DNA from: Muscardinus avellanarius
Lineage: Eukaryota > Chordata > Mammalia > Rodentia > Gliridae
Assembly: GCA_963383645.1 (NCBI GenBank)
Contig: OY726572.1
Coordinates: 71,207,356-71,271,355, forward strand
Reading direction: 5' to 3'
DNA: 64,000 bases
The notes beneath the pieces were generated by a model, which saw only the letters and a list, made by a program, of their open reading frames with translations, made no database searches and was not told where the DNA came from. The position numbers and the translations under genes were made by a program. Within the stretch, counting starts at the first letter, position 1. Each line of letters begins with the position of its first letter. Shown one piece after another: positions 11,001-21,172 of the stretch.

Positions 11001-11063
11001 AAATAGGGTCTCACTAAGTTATAGAGGGCCTCACTAAATTGCAGAGATTGGCTGATAATTTTC

Positions 11064-11277
11064 TTTCTTTTTTTTGTGGTACTGGGGGTGGAACCCAAGG
11101 GCTTTTCTAATTCTGAGCTATATTCCCAGACCTATTTTATATTTTATTTGGAAACAGGGTCTCACTAAGTTGCTAAGAGCCTCACTAAGTAGCTGAGGCT
11201 GGCTTCGAGCCTGTGCGATCCTCCTATCTCAGCCTCCAAGTGCTGGGATTACAAGCATGCACCACCACGCCTGACAA
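11064..11277 (-). mobile_element. B1-dID SINE nested in another SINE
   Basis: A complete antisense copy (GGTACTGGGGGTGGAACCC to ACCACCACGCCTGAC). It is flanked by a perfect 14-bp duplication GGCTGATAATTTTC at 11050-11063 and 11278-11291, inside the B1 arm of the older outer SINE. It keeps the undeleted TTGCTAAGAGCCTCACTAAG segment. Confidence 0.97.
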
Positions 11278-11291
11278 GGCTGATAATTTTC

Positions 11292-11352
11292 AATTCTCCT
11301 GCCTCAGCCTCCCAAATCCTGGGATTACAAGCATGCACCACCACACCCAGAT
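11292..11352 (-). mobile_element. B1-dID SINE, outer element (5' end of element)
   Basis: Remaining B1 arm of the outer SINE: TCTCCTGCCTCAGCCTCC through GCACCACCACACCCAG. Confidence 0.9.
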
Positions 11353-11365
11353 CCTGCAGAGTCTT

Positions 11366-12112
11366 AAAAACTTCAGCTGTGACACTGCTTAGAAAATCTC
11401 TTAGTCCACTGTCTTATATCCTTTTCCTTCTCCTTTCTTGTGACCTCCTTCAGATTTGCCAGTGAATTATCTGAACTTTGCTTTTACTTAGAGGTAACAA
11501 ACTTTTTAGTGCTTAAGGACATTAATGCTATCCATATAAAGACCAAATAAGAAAAAAAAAAAAAATGAGGGCAAATTGGAGGGATTGTATCCACAGCAAA
11601 TTGCAGCTCTGTCTGTTCAAATTAAACCAGATCATTCTATTAAGTCCTAAAATTGTGACATTTACAACAGATGCATTTACAGGTTTAAGAAGGAATCTTA
11701 AGAAGAAAGCAGGCCTTGTTCTCTAAAGAATTAATGGATCTGAACTATAAGGAGGGAGAGAGGAAGAGAATTCCAGATGGAAGGAACAGCCTGACAAAGT
11801 GGTGTGTGTCAGAAGTGGACTTGGTTGTTCCTAGTGTCAATGAAGCCAATGTTTTCAATAATTTGACAATTCATTCTAATGTGTTAACTGGCAGTGATAT
11901 GTCCTACTAAAAGAGAATCAGATTTTAAATTCAATTTCAGTTGTTGCTGAGCTAGAAGCTTCTCTGGTGTATTTATTCATTGATATGATTATTACATAAG
12001 TAAAAAGCAAGACGATTTGTGTCAGTATGGGGAATGGCCTAGGAAGATTTGGGAAAGCTCTGATTATTAAAATATTTCAAAAGAAAATAAGTGGTATATT
12101 TCAAAAATAGTT
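11366..12112. other. Unassigned sequence
   Basis: No gene. 11710-11815 (around GAATTCCAGATGGAAGGAAC) vaguely resembles an ancient mammalian LINE-type repeat. That resemblance is too weak to name a family. Confidence 0.4.
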
Positions 12113-12113
12113 G

Positions 12114-12600
12114 TGTTAAAATGGAGGCAGACATGGGTAAAGAAAGGACTTGGTTTCTGCCAAAAACAGGCAGCTATTCCAATGTAAATCAACCTAGCTC
12201 AAAGTACTTAACAAGTCAATAGAGGAGAGCTGGGGCTTCCTCTTTCTAAAGACAGATCTACATGATGAGCTAGGGGGGGATGGGGCAGGGTTTGGCCTTG
12301 CCCTCCAAGAAAGGAGACACCTCACCACACCTTGCAAGGGGAGGTACCTTACAGGGACGTTCACTACTTCAGAGTCACCCAAACAAGATGGAAGTCATGG
12401 ATATAAAAAGTCCGGTCCACGTGTAAGCCCTTTGGTGTACTCATTCGAGTCACCCCCTCATGCCATCTTGGCATGGGGCTGTATTTCTATTTTCTGTATT
12501 TCTATCTTTTTAATAAACTTCTTTAAATCTTCGGCAGCTGTCCAAACGATGAATACTTATTCTTAGCGTAGGACAAGAATCCACGGTTTTTCTGTTTGTC
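12114..12600 (+). mobile_element. ERV-type solo LTR (probable)
   Basis: It has the expected LTR signal order. A TG start at 12114 (TGTTAAAATGGAGGCAG) leads into a U3-like region, then a TATA box ATATAAAAAG at 12401-12410. Next come a 7-bp-stem hairpin CATGCCA-TCT-TGGCATG at 12459-12475 and AATAAA at 12512-12517, followed by a U5-like stretch to about AGAATCCACGG. No gag-pol-env sequence follows, so this looks like a solo LTR. The 3' edge and family (ERV1-like?) are uncertain, and no target-site duplication was found. Confidence 0.55.
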
Positions 12601-12809
12601 TGTTTGTGTGGTGGTGGTGGGGGGATTACTTCTCCCCACACACACACACCACGCACATTTCTCCCCACCCGCAACACGATTGAGGTCTGTACAAATTGGA
12701 GTTGGGTTTGAGATGTGAAAAGGTAAATCCCTGTGCTCATATTCTCAAGTTATGGGTCTGGGAACTGAGTGAGTAGTACTTCAACTAACCCTTATACAAG
12801 TACTACTTT

Positions 12810-12885
12810 TCAATGATAAATAATGCCCCCCAAAGGTTAAGAACGTATGCAAGGTCACACAGCTAGTTAAATCAGTGAGATTGCT
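12810..12885 (-). mobile_element. MIR fragment, antisense
   Basis: GGTTAAGAACGTATGCAAGG followed by TCACACAGCTAGTTAA matches the conserved MIR core in reverse orientation. Confidence 0.6.
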
Positions 12886-13545
12886 TTCTGTAATTTCATT
12901 CTTGGAACGAAACAGTTCTGGGAGCAGTCAGAATGAGAGGATGGCCCTATCACAACTCCTGAAGTCCCCTGTGCCTGCCTTGAAAAACTTCCTTTAGGAT
13001 CACTTCAGAACAAAAAGTGCCAATAATGTGCTTAAACACTCTTGGAACAAGTGCTATTTTTAATGATCCCATCAAATCTGTGTTAATGAATCAGGGTTGT
13101 GGAATCACAGCTTCTCACTTCAGATAGGCCAGGTATATACCTTTCATGTAAAAAAAAAAAAAAAAAAAAAAAATGGCTTTCTTCTCCTGGGAAGAAGAGT
13201 TGTGGTATTTAGCACAGAGCGAATCATCCTTCATAAAACATAATCATGTTGGACATTATACTAAGGGGTTTTATGCTCTCCTAAACTCTGAAAGAATAAA
13301 AAGCCCACACACGTTATTTAAAAAGTTAATGAGGTTGCAGATGGCCATAGAAGCACACAAGGTGGGGTTTGTAACTTGTAGTTAAAGAAATAAAAGAAAA
13401 ACTATAGTGTGTTGTTTTTTGTAATATGTAATTGAGCTGGTGATGTATTTATTCTCTTGATTTTTATTTTAGAAGTATCAAATGTAAATTAAACACTTTA
13501 AATGTTTTCTTTCTGCTGACTTGAAAACATGATGTTTTATTGAGT
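12886..13545. other. Unassigned sequence, with a poly-A run at 13150-13173
   Basis: 12890-13140 is less AT-rich than the neighbouring sequence and matches no repeat I know. The 70-codon frame after the poly-A run has no recognised domain and no retrogene features. Confidence 0.4.
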
Positions 13546-13549
13546 TGGC

Positions 13550-13725
13550 GTGTTTCCTTAGTGGGTGAATTGTATGGTGAAACTTAATAGGACATAGTCC
13601 TAGAGAGTAATTTCATTATATAAAATCTCAACTAAAGAAATTTAAGTGGAAAAATAATAAAATACATGAATTTTTTTTTTTTTTTTCCACAGCCATGACC
13701 CATCAATACATCACATTCTGAACAT
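13550..13725 (+). repeat. Diverged segment repeated at 15.61 kb
   Basis: GTGTTTCCTTAGTGGGTGAA through CCACAGCCATGACCCAT aligns in order with 15611-15770, with many substitutions and indels. The family is not recognised. Confidence 0.65.
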
Positions 13726-14019
13726 GAACTCTGGACCAAAATGGTCTCTCAAACTCCTCAGCTAGAGTGATCAAATGTAAGATAAGAAAGTAGTGTCATA
13801 TTGAAAGTAATATGGTAACCAGTGTTCCCTTTCTTAGTTCCTCAATTCTTAATTCTGCAATATTAAAAATTTAATTTCTATAAATATTGCATTTTCACAA
13901 TTAGAAATCAAAAACTTGTGTACAATGATACTTCTGTACTTCATTTACACTTCTTGAAACTATGAGTCACCTTATAAATTGTTAGTCTCAGCCTTCCATT
14001 GTGACTACACCCTCAAATA

Positions 14020-14186
14020 AGAATCTTGGTACTTGGGAGGCAGCAGCAGGATGATCACAGGGTTGAGTCCAGCCTCGGGAGTTTAGCAAAACCTCGGGCT
14101 ATTTAGAGAGTCCATGCTTTGAAATAAAAGATAGAGAGAGATGGGGGTGAAGGCCAGAGGTAAAATGCTGTATGTTCAATCTTTAG
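14020..14186 (+). mobile_element. B1-dID SINE, degraded
   Basis: Keeps GGTACTTGGGAGGCAG, GGATGATCACAGGG and CCAGCCTCGGGAG from the B1 arm, and GGGGGTGAAGGCCAGAGG to GTTCAATCTTTAG from the ID arm. The 5' end is missing. Confidence 0.7.
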
Positions 14187-14325
14187 GAGAGAGAGGGGGG
14201 GTGGGGAGGAAGAGAGAGATAAAGAGAGAGGAAGAGAGAGAGGAAGAAAAAGAGAGGGAGAGAGAGAGGGAAAGGGGAGGGCAGGGAGGGAAGGGGGAAG
14301 GGAGAAGGGAAAGAGAGAGCGCAGG
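14187..14325. repeat. Purine-rich (GA/GGA)n tract
   Basis: Almost only A and G on the plus strand for about 140 bases, immediately downstream of the degraded SINE. The Ser/Pro/Leu-rich and Glu/Arg-rich frames over it are artefacts of the repeat. Confidence 0.9.
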
Positions 14326-14329
14326 TGAA

Positions 14330-15610
14330 ACATAGGTGAAAATTGCTCCAATTCCATTGTTATATTAAAATTATACTTTTATGTGCACTCCTTCTTTTTA
14401 CTCTAATTTAATTTTCCTATCTGATCTGAATCTTCAACCTGTGTCCCTCTGGCATGTATCCATGTTCTAATAGCCCTGTCTTAGCAGCAGCAATTAGCAT
14501 CAGGAACCTTTCTCAATCCCACATGTCCCTCCAGATGCCCACTCCATTGTTCTTTTATGCTTTAGTCGAATTTTAATTTACTTTAACAAAGAAAACTTAA
14601 ACATGGGCTATTTCCTCAGTTCCTATTCTGCTTAACCCAAGCTTTTCATCAGGCTACAACAATGTCATTGCTATTTAATAGTTATTAAATTTAACTGACA
14701 TTTTATAAGTTTTTATTTTGCATGGCTTCTCTTGATGTCTGGTGAAAATGCTGCCTTCTCCACCTGGCTTTTTAACAGTGGCATCATTCCTATCTTTTTC
14801 TTGGTGCTAACTTTCTGTCCAAGAGTCTATAACTTCCCACTGTTGAGAATCAGAAGAGACTTAGAGCTATAATATATCCAAGACTGAAGCAATGCTAGTT
14901 TGGTTTCAGATAGATGGGAAGTTTAAAAATTGCTGCAGGATATCATGGAGGTGGGGATGAAAAAAAATAGAAATGTAGCATAAATCACTGTTCTAATTTT
15001 AGTCTTAATCCCTAGGAGGCTGAACCACTAGAATAAATTTGCAGTGAAAATAATGAATTCAGTTCTAGATATGTTCATCTTAAGGAAATTAGACAGATAC
15101 CACAACCCAAGTATACATAATTCTCTTTAGTGGTTTTTGCCCATTGAGAATTACTTTGAACCTATCAATTGTCATAGAATTAATCATAAGACTGGAGCTT
15201 TCTTTCCATTAAACATAACAGCAAAGTAAGCTTAAGTATCAAATAGGTAATACTGATAAAATGCATTTATAATTCTATACTAGATAAAATCATGAATGCT
15301 GCTATTGTAGTAATAAAATTGAAAGTCACCGAAGCACAAAAGGAGCTGGAAGCAATTGTAGCATCTAAGCACTCTATTTTATTTCATCATTTCTCTGGAG
15401 GCTGCAAAAATTAGGGCAAACTAGGGACATCACCGAGCACATTTGATATGCAGTGTTTGCACTAAAAATAAGGTGATTAGGTATATGTTTTCATGTAAAA
15501 CCATGAGTCATGTCAGCATACTGAGCAGGGGATATATTCTACTGACACTATTCATAAAATAATATTTATATAATATTGGCTAATGTTATATATACACACA
15601 CATATAGCTG
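14330..15610. other. Unassigned AT-rich sequence
   Basis: No repeat family, exon or RNA gene recognised. No open frame reaches 60 codons from an ATG. Confidence 0.45.
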
Positions 15611-15770
15611 GTGTTTCCTTAGTGAGTCAATTGTATGGTGGAACTTATTAAGATATAGTCCTATGGAATAATGTTAAGACATCAAATCTCCAATAAATAG
15701 AATTTAAAGTAGAAAAGTAATAATGTACATGAAAATTGTTTTCTTCACAGCCATGATCCATTTTTACATT
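15611..15770 (+). repeat. Diverged segment repeated from 13.55 kb
   Basis: GTGTTTCCTTAGTGAGTCAA through TCACAGCCATGATCCAT. After this point the 15.6 kb copy carries AT-rich filler before a shared ATCACATTC word. Confidence 0.65.
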
Positions 15771-16224
15771 GTATCTCATATATATCATTTATATCTCATG
15801 TTATATCACATTCCAAATGTACATATATGTACATATATGTAATTTACACACACACACACACACCACAAGGGAGACTTTCTGAGCAGCCTGTGACCAGGAT
15901 AAAAAAACAAATTGCTCTCACAATAAAAGTAGCATACTGTTATACAGCAACACAAAGCCAAAATGTTAATTGAAACACATATTTAAAAAGAGGTGACTGT
16001 GTTTTTTTTAATGTACTCCCAAACCTACACTTACTGACTTGAGGAAATAATAAAAAGTGAGTAAGAAAATGGATATGTCCGCGCCGGGAAAGATCAGATT
16101 ATATGCATCCCTTTGTATTGTGTACAACTGAGAATAATGGCTCTTTTTTCCTTGATTCTAACCTAATTACTGTGTTTTTATATTTTTAACTTTTTAATAC
16201 ATTTTGGTACATTACAGTCTCGAA
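15771..16224. other. AT-rich sequence with short CA and TACATA repeats
   Basis: Includes palindromic TACATATATGTACATATATG near 15820-15840 and a short (CA)n at 15847-15863. Nothing else is recognised. Confidence 0.5.
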
Positions 16225-16242
16225 TAATTCACTATGTTTTTA

Positions 16243-16447
16243 CTTATTTATTTATTTTTTTGGTGGTACTGGGGTTCCTGAAAGCCCTTCAACCTACAGG
16301 CTACACTGCCAGACCTATATTGTACTTTTTTTATTTTTGGAAACAGGGTCTCTTAAGCCAATGCGGCGGCTGACTTTGAACCTGCGCGCTCCTCCAGTCT
16401 CCGCCTCCCAAGCGCGGGGATTACAAGAGTGCACCACCATGCCCGGC
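16243..16447 (-). mobile_element. B1-dID SINE, internally deleted subfamily, 18-bp target-site duplication
   Basis: Antisense copy flanked by perfect TAATTCACTATGTTTTTA at 16225-16242 and 16448-16465. It has the GGTCTCTTAAGCCAATGCGG junction, which lacks the roughly 25-base GAGAGCCTCACTAAGTAGCTG segment of other copies. Retained CpGs (CTGCGCGC, AAGCGCGGGG) suggest youth. Confidence 0.97.
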
Positions 16448-16654
16448 TAATTCACTATGTTTTTAAAAGAGAAAGATTTTGATCATTTCTAAAACATCAC
16501 AAAAAATCTAAAGGTGCTCTACTAGGTGAAAAATTGAATCAAAACTCCAGACAATGTCCACTTCAATGGAAATCAGGAAAGAGTATAATAAAATATTGAC
16601 AGCACTTTGCGGGGCATGAGATGGAGCAGTGTTTGACTTGTATGATTTCTCGCT

Positions 16655-17000
16655 ATTAACTGATCTTTTCCCCTCTCTTTACCTCCCTCCCTCAATCCCT
16701 TTCCACTGGTTTTTCTCCTCATTTGACTGAAGTTCATTTTGTTTCCTATTTTTGCCCAAGATTCCACATATGAGGAAAAATATACAACTATTGACTTTCT
16801 AAGAATGGCTGATCTCAGAATAATATTCTCTAGTACCATCTATACTCTTGAAAATGACAAAATTGTTCTCAAATGGCTGAGTTAAATTCTGTCCTGTGGA
16901 TGTACCACATTTTCTTTATCATCGGGTCCATGATTTGGTTATTGTGGATTGTGCTGCTGTAAACGTGGATAGGTTTGTATCACTATAGTATACTGTGCTA
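16655..17000 (-). mobile_element. L1 ORF2-end/3'UTR fragment, antisense
   Basis: GCTGAGTTAAATTCTGTCCT, GATGTACCACATTTTC and GGATTGTGCTGCTG match the reverse complement of the end of L1 ORF2 and the start of the 3'UTR. It contains stops and frameshifts. Together with the sense L1 3' end at 17.26 kb it may be one 5'-inverted insertion. Confidence 0.75.
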
Positions 17001-17027
17001 TTAACTACATATATTTATTATTTTATT

Positions 17028-17192
17028 ACAAATAAATAATACTGGGGATTGAACCAGAGGAATTCTACATCTGAGCTACATACTTGAAATAGGGTCTAGC
17101 TAAGTTGTCGAGTCTAGTCTCAACCATGCAATCTTCTTGTAGAAGCATCCCAAGTACTAGGATTACAAGAGGGTACTACAGTGCCCTGCCTG
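17028..17192 (-). mobile_element. B1-dID SINE, old, antisense
   Basis: TACTGGGGATTGAACCAGAGG (ID arm), TGAAATAGGGTCTAGCTAAG, and CCCAAGTACTAGGATTACAAG through GCCCTGCCTGGC (B1 arm). The linker between the arms is mostly lost. Confidence 0.8.
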
Positions 17193-17254
17193 GCTGAAAT
17201 GCTTTAAAAGATTCACACTGGAGCTTCCTTTTGTCTGCTAGTTTCATTCAATCC

Positions 17255-17520
17255 AATGAAAAGAGAAACCAGTAAAATAATGAAGATTGGAGGAGGGAAG
17301 TGGGGATGGAAAGAACAAGGCTTGAGGAAGGGAACAATTCAAATAAGTTTATCTCCACCCATGAAATTTTCATTACCAATCTCATTAACATATATGGAGA
17401 GAGAGGGAGGGGGCAGAGTAGGATTTGCAGAAAATACATCAAATGATGTATACACTTATATATCTCACTGTGACATGTAATAGTAATGTACCAATAAATC
17501 TCATCATGGGGAGATATTTT
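17255..17520 (+). mobile_element. L1 3'UTR end, sense
   Basis: GAAAAGAGAAACCAGTAAAA with the G-rich run AGGAGGGAAGTGGGGATGG parallels the L1 3'UTR at 24.25 kb. The tail CTCACTGTGACATGTAATAG ends in ACCAATAAATC. A partial repeat of the tail (ATCTCACTATGACAC) follows at 17522. Confidence 0.7.
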
Positions 17521-17573
17521 GAATCTCACTATGACACATAGTTATAACATGACAATATATTATTTATATCGTA

Positions 17574-17576
<3 letters not shown>

Positions 17577-17614
<38 letters not shown>

Positions 17615-17635
17615 GTTACATATTGGAAAAGAGAG

Positions 17636-17676
<41 letters not shown>
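17577..17676. repeat. (TA)n and (GA)n microsatellites
   Basis: About 17 TA units, then 20 bases of sequence, then more than 20 GA units. Confidence 0.95.
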
Positions 17677-17678
<2 letters not shown>

Positions 17679-18182
17679 TTCCCAGCGTGTGTTGGCACAG
17701 GATAATGTCTTCTTTGAGGGGAATGTAAAGAAAATCAATCTATTATAGTTTTGGAAAGACAGAGTGGATTTTAATAATCCTTACTAAATGAGAAAAACAT
17801 AGCTAAATTTGGTTTATGAAAATATTCAATAAAATTTCAATAGTACAAAAAAATATGGCAGTCCAGAGTCCAAGACTGTAACACTGAAAAACATCTAGAG
17901 AACACTTCTTTATTACACAGCATGTGTGCTTTGTGCTCTCAAAAATAAATCCAATAAAACACATCATGGCATTAGAACTGAAAACAGAAGAGGCTCAGTC
18001 TCCAAATAACAGGAAAACTGAGTTGTTTAAGAAAAAGATAGAAATAAAAGAACTAGATATTAGAATGTTTACAAGTGAAGTGAAATGGTACAAAAGACTT
18101 ACAAATGGCATTAAGCTGATGAAAAAAGAAATTGACATAGTAATTCCAACTAAATAATTCTAATCAGTGGTAAATCCATCTA
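17677..18182. other. Unassigned AT-rich sequence
   Basis: A lysine-rich 77-codon frame at 17924-18157 matches no domain I recognise. It is consistent with A-rich non-coding DNA. Confidence 0.45.
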
Positions 18183-18278
18183 ATTGGCCTCCGCGGGGCT
18201 GGAGGCCAATCTCCCACGAATAAAGATATCCGTAAGACCGATTATAGATCTCGGTGTGTCTCTATGCGACTGGGGACA
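18183..18278 (+). mobile_element. LTR R/U5-like GC-rich fragment with hairpin and AATAAA
   Basis: A perfect 10-bp stem (ATTGGCCTCC / GGAGGCCAAT, 18183-18192 and 18201-18210) closes an 8-base loop. It is followed 8 bases later by AATAAA (18219-18224) and a CpG-bearing U5-like stretch ending GACTGGGGACA. A hairpin just before the polyadenylation signal is typical of retroviral R regions. No U3 or TATA is visible upstream, so it would be a 5'-truncated LTR tail. Assignment to an ERV is inference. Confidence 0.45.
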
Positions 18279-18289
18279 CACACACTCAT

Positions 18290-18540
18290 TCAATCTTACA
18301 GTGACCTAGTTGAGGGAAATAGGAGGGTGGAAGAGGGAAATCCCCTGAGGCACATGATGCATATTCACAAACATATCAAAGCCAATCACTATGCCAAACA
18401 TGGGAAGGAGGGATGGGTGAGGGAATGGGTGGGAATCGGGGAAGGGCTAAATGAGCGATGTTTGCATGTATGCCTCTACCATCTTGTACTCCATTAAAAT
18501 GTATGACTACAATGCACCAATTAAACATTTTTAGAAATCA
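18290..18540 (+). mobile_element. L1 3'-end, 5'-truncated
   Basis: AGTGACCTAGTTGAGGG, then GAAATCCCCTGAGGCACATG, CAAAGCCAATCACTATGCC, AAATGAGCGATGTTTGCATG and ATGACTACAATGCACC with an A-rich tail. This is the same 3'UTR family as the 8.9 and 63.6 kb copies. It abuts the GC-rich hairpin fragment directly. Confidence 0.88.
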
Positions 18541-18576
18541 AATAAAAATTAGTATGCATACTTGCAAAAAATAAAG

Positions 18577-18700
18577 AAATTTAGTGAGGTCCTCAGCAAC
18601 TTAGTGAGATCTTGTTTCAAAGCAAAAATAACAGAAAGGGCTGTGGGCATAGCTCAGAGGAAGAATGCCTTTGGGTTCAGTCCTCAGCACCAAAAGTAAA
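18577..18700 (+). mobile_element. B1-dID SINE, 5'-truncated
   Basis: Begins within the B1 arm (TTAGTGAGGTCCTCAGC). The ID arm is intact (GGGCTGTGGGCATAGCTCAG to CAGTCCTCAGCACC) and ends in AAATAAATAAATA. Confidence 0.85.
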
Positions 18701-18710
18701 TAAATAAATA

Positions 18711-19497
18711 TGTACATAAATAATAACAAACTTACTTTTTTCATGAAAATCTCGAAACTTCAGAGAGAAGATGACCAATATATCCCACAGATGAGTGAAA
18801 CCAACAGGTAAAGAAACAAATGTCATTCAAAGAAATTAAAAAAAAAAAAATGAAATAGCACTAACCAGAACTGGCTTGGTAAATATAAGAAACAAATCAA
18901 GAATAAAGGAGAAGTTAGTCAATACCTTACAAAAAACATAAATGAGAACCAGTTACTCTGAAGTGGGGAACAAATCAAACTATCAGGCTGTGAAGAGAGG
19001 AGTATGTGCCCCCAAGTCTGGTGAATTTCAGAAGTCGTATCCCAGCCAATACTTAGCTGTTCATTGGCCAAAGGGAATTTGAACTATAACGTTCAATACC
19101 ATTGAACTCTTTCCCCAGCTGATATTTCACTAGTGTAAGAAATGATAAAAAAACCCTTATTTTTCTACAAGGCAATGTAAAAACTATAGTAAAAAATAAG
19201 AACTCTCTTGAAGGATTAAAAGATAATATGCCTTTAAAAATAACATTCCAAAATAATAAATTATGTCTCCCAACTATAGTCTAACCACCAACAATTCAAG
19301 AGGGAGAGAAGCATAGATAGATCAAAATTAAAATGGTTAACTTTATTATTTGACATTGAATGGACTGAAAAGATCATAATATATCAATCTTGATGCCATG
19401 GCTAGAATATGAGTTAGGTTAAAGAGAAAAAGTTACCAAGGTAAAATTAAAACTAGTTTGGGTACCATAACAATCTCTAGAGGAAATTGAAGAAGTA
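18711..19497. other. Unassigned A-rich sequence
   Basis: No convincing repeat or gene. The A-rich, interrupted text could hide a very old L1 body, but I cannot place it. Confidence 0.4.
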
Positions 19498-19666
19498 TAT
19501 GGGCTAGGAATATTGCCCCACACCTGCAATCCCAGTAGTTGGGAGGCTGGGATTGAGGCCAGTCTCAGTAATTTAGAGAGGCCTTCTTTCAAAATAAAAT
19601 AAAATAGGACTGGGTGTCCAGTTCAGAGCCTTAATACCTCTGGATCCAATCTCCAGTACCACAGAA

Positions 19667-19704
<38 letters not shown>
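19498..19704 (+). mobile_element. B1-dID SINE with (AAAT)n tail
   Basis: CACCTGCAATCCCAGTAGTT and GGGAGGCTGGGATTGAGG mark the B1 arm. GGACTGGGTGTCCAGTTCAG through CCAGTACCAC marks the ID arm. It ends in about 11 AAAT units (19661-19704). Confidence 0.88.
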
Positions 19705-19705
<1 letters not shown>

Positions 19706-19889
19706 GTGAATGGATGATATACTACCCACAATATCAAAAGACAGGAAATATATCCAAATAAAAATAAGATAGATAACTAAAAGAAGATAAAATATGCATA
19801 AACATTTGTACTAATTAAACTGGCTAACATCTTGCACCACAATAAAGGATTCTCAAATCCAGTCCATGAGATTAAATTTACATTGGCAA

Positions 19890-20350
19890 TCGTTCTGCTC
19901 CTCTTCAGAAGTGAAGCCTAATTGGTCTCCTTTTGTGTGCTGGCTGAACTTAAAAACTCACCTCTAATAGCACAGGCAGGAGAGACAGAGAGACTTCAAA
20001 GGATTGGTCATCAAAGGCGCTGCACCTTCCTCCTACTTGAGCTTCCTTGGATTGCTTTGCTTCAGGGGACTTGGGAGCTCTGTAATAGTGTTATCTGAGC
20101 AGTGTGGAGAAAGGCCCATGTAGTACTAAGCTCATAAGAGCGTGCCATTTTTCAAGTGGAGCCTCCAGCTCCAGTACAGCCTCGGGTGACTGCTTGCCCT
20201 AGGGCACTGACTTGAACCATTTTAGAAGTCTGGAGCCAGAACCACCCAGCCTTGCTGCTATGAGTTCCTGACCCAGAGACTCAGTGAAATAGTAGGAATT
20301 TGCCATTTGAAGGTGATAAATCTTAGGTTAATTTGTTATACAGAAATGTT
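19890..20350 (+). mobile_element. MLT1-like LTR (ERVL-MaLR)
   Basis: Ordered blocks fit an MLT1-type LTR: CTCTTCAGAAGTGAAGCC, TTGGTCTCCTTTTGTGTGCT, GGCTGAACTTAAAAACTC, AGTGGAGCCTCCAGCTCC, GAGCCAGAACCACCCAG and GGTTAATTTGTTATACAG. The family is older than the rodent radiation and the copy is diverged. Confidence 0.75.
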
Positions 20351-20727
20351 ATAATTAATGTAGTAGCATATATATTCATATACTCCAAAATCACAATATT
20401 CTATTTTCTCAATAAATCTTAATATTAAGGGATAGAGAAATAATTAATATAGGAACTTAGACAGCTATAAGTATAGGGACATATTAATATCAATTGAGTA
20501 TTCTATAAAATTCAAATAATATAAAATGTAACTTTCATATTTTTATAAGGAATAAAACAAAAATGGTTTCCTTTTTCATATAAATGTTTTAAATAATTTT
20601 AAATATATATGAAAGTAAACAGCTATGTATACATATTCATATAGACCTATTTTAAATAATTATTAAATTGATTTTATGTATATAATAAAAAGGTATGAGT
20701 ATATATTCATACAAAAAATCATTAAAA
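20351..20727. other. Very AT-rich unassigned sequence
   Basis: Mostly A and T with scattered ATATAT runs. No element identified. Confidence 0.5.
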
Positions 20728-21172
20728 TAGAGCCAGGCATGGTGGCCCATGCCGGTAAACTCAGTACTTAGGAGTCTGAGATAGTGGAATCACAGGTTCA
20801 AGGCCAGTCTCAGCAGTTTAGCAAGAACTTCAGGAACTTAGTATGATCCTGTTTCAAAATAAATAATAATAAGCTGGGCGTGGTGGCTTGTAATCCCAGC
20901 ATTTGGGAGACTGAAACAGGAGGATCGTGGTTCAAGGACAGCCTCAGCTGCTTAGTGAGGCCCTTTGCAACTCAGTGAGACCCTGTTTCAAAATAAAGAA
21001 TAAAAGTATAGGGCTTGGGATATAGCTAAAAGGTAGAACGGCCCTGGATTCCATCCCTACTATGGCAGAAAATAATAAAAATAATTAATAATAATAATAT
21101 AATAAAATACATCTGTGAGTCTAGCTCAGACATAGAATACCCCTAAGTTCAGTCCCCAGTACCACAAAAAAA
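20728..21172 (+). mobile_element. B1-dID SINE carrying a second B1-dID SINE in its linker
   Basis: The outer B1 arm (AGCCAGGCATGGTGGCCCAT to CCTGTTTCAAAATAAATAAT) is followed at about 20872 by a complete inner SINE (GCTGGGCGTGGTGGCTTG to CCATCCCTACTATGGC, then an (AAT)n tail). The outer ID arm resumes at about 21108 (GTGAGTCTAGCTCAGAC to CAGTCCCCAGTACCAC). The A-rich linker served as the target. Confidence 0.88.

Larger units (their letters stand above)
10788..11049 (-). mobile_element. B1-dID SINE, outer element of a nest (first part)
   Basis: Antisense SINE whose 3' tail became (TGATG)n/(TG)n. Then come the ID arm (GGTACTGGAGACTAAACC), a linker expanded to (ATT)n, and the start of the B1 arm. 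The outer flanks CCTGCAGAATCTT (10775-10787) and CCTGCAGAGTCTT (11353-11365) differ at one base and mark its target-site duplication. It resumes at 11292. Confidence 0.85.

Noticed and set aside
17924..18157. Lysine-rich 77-codon frame
   Set aside because: A-rich non-coding DNA gives such frames. No recognised domain or flanking gene signal.
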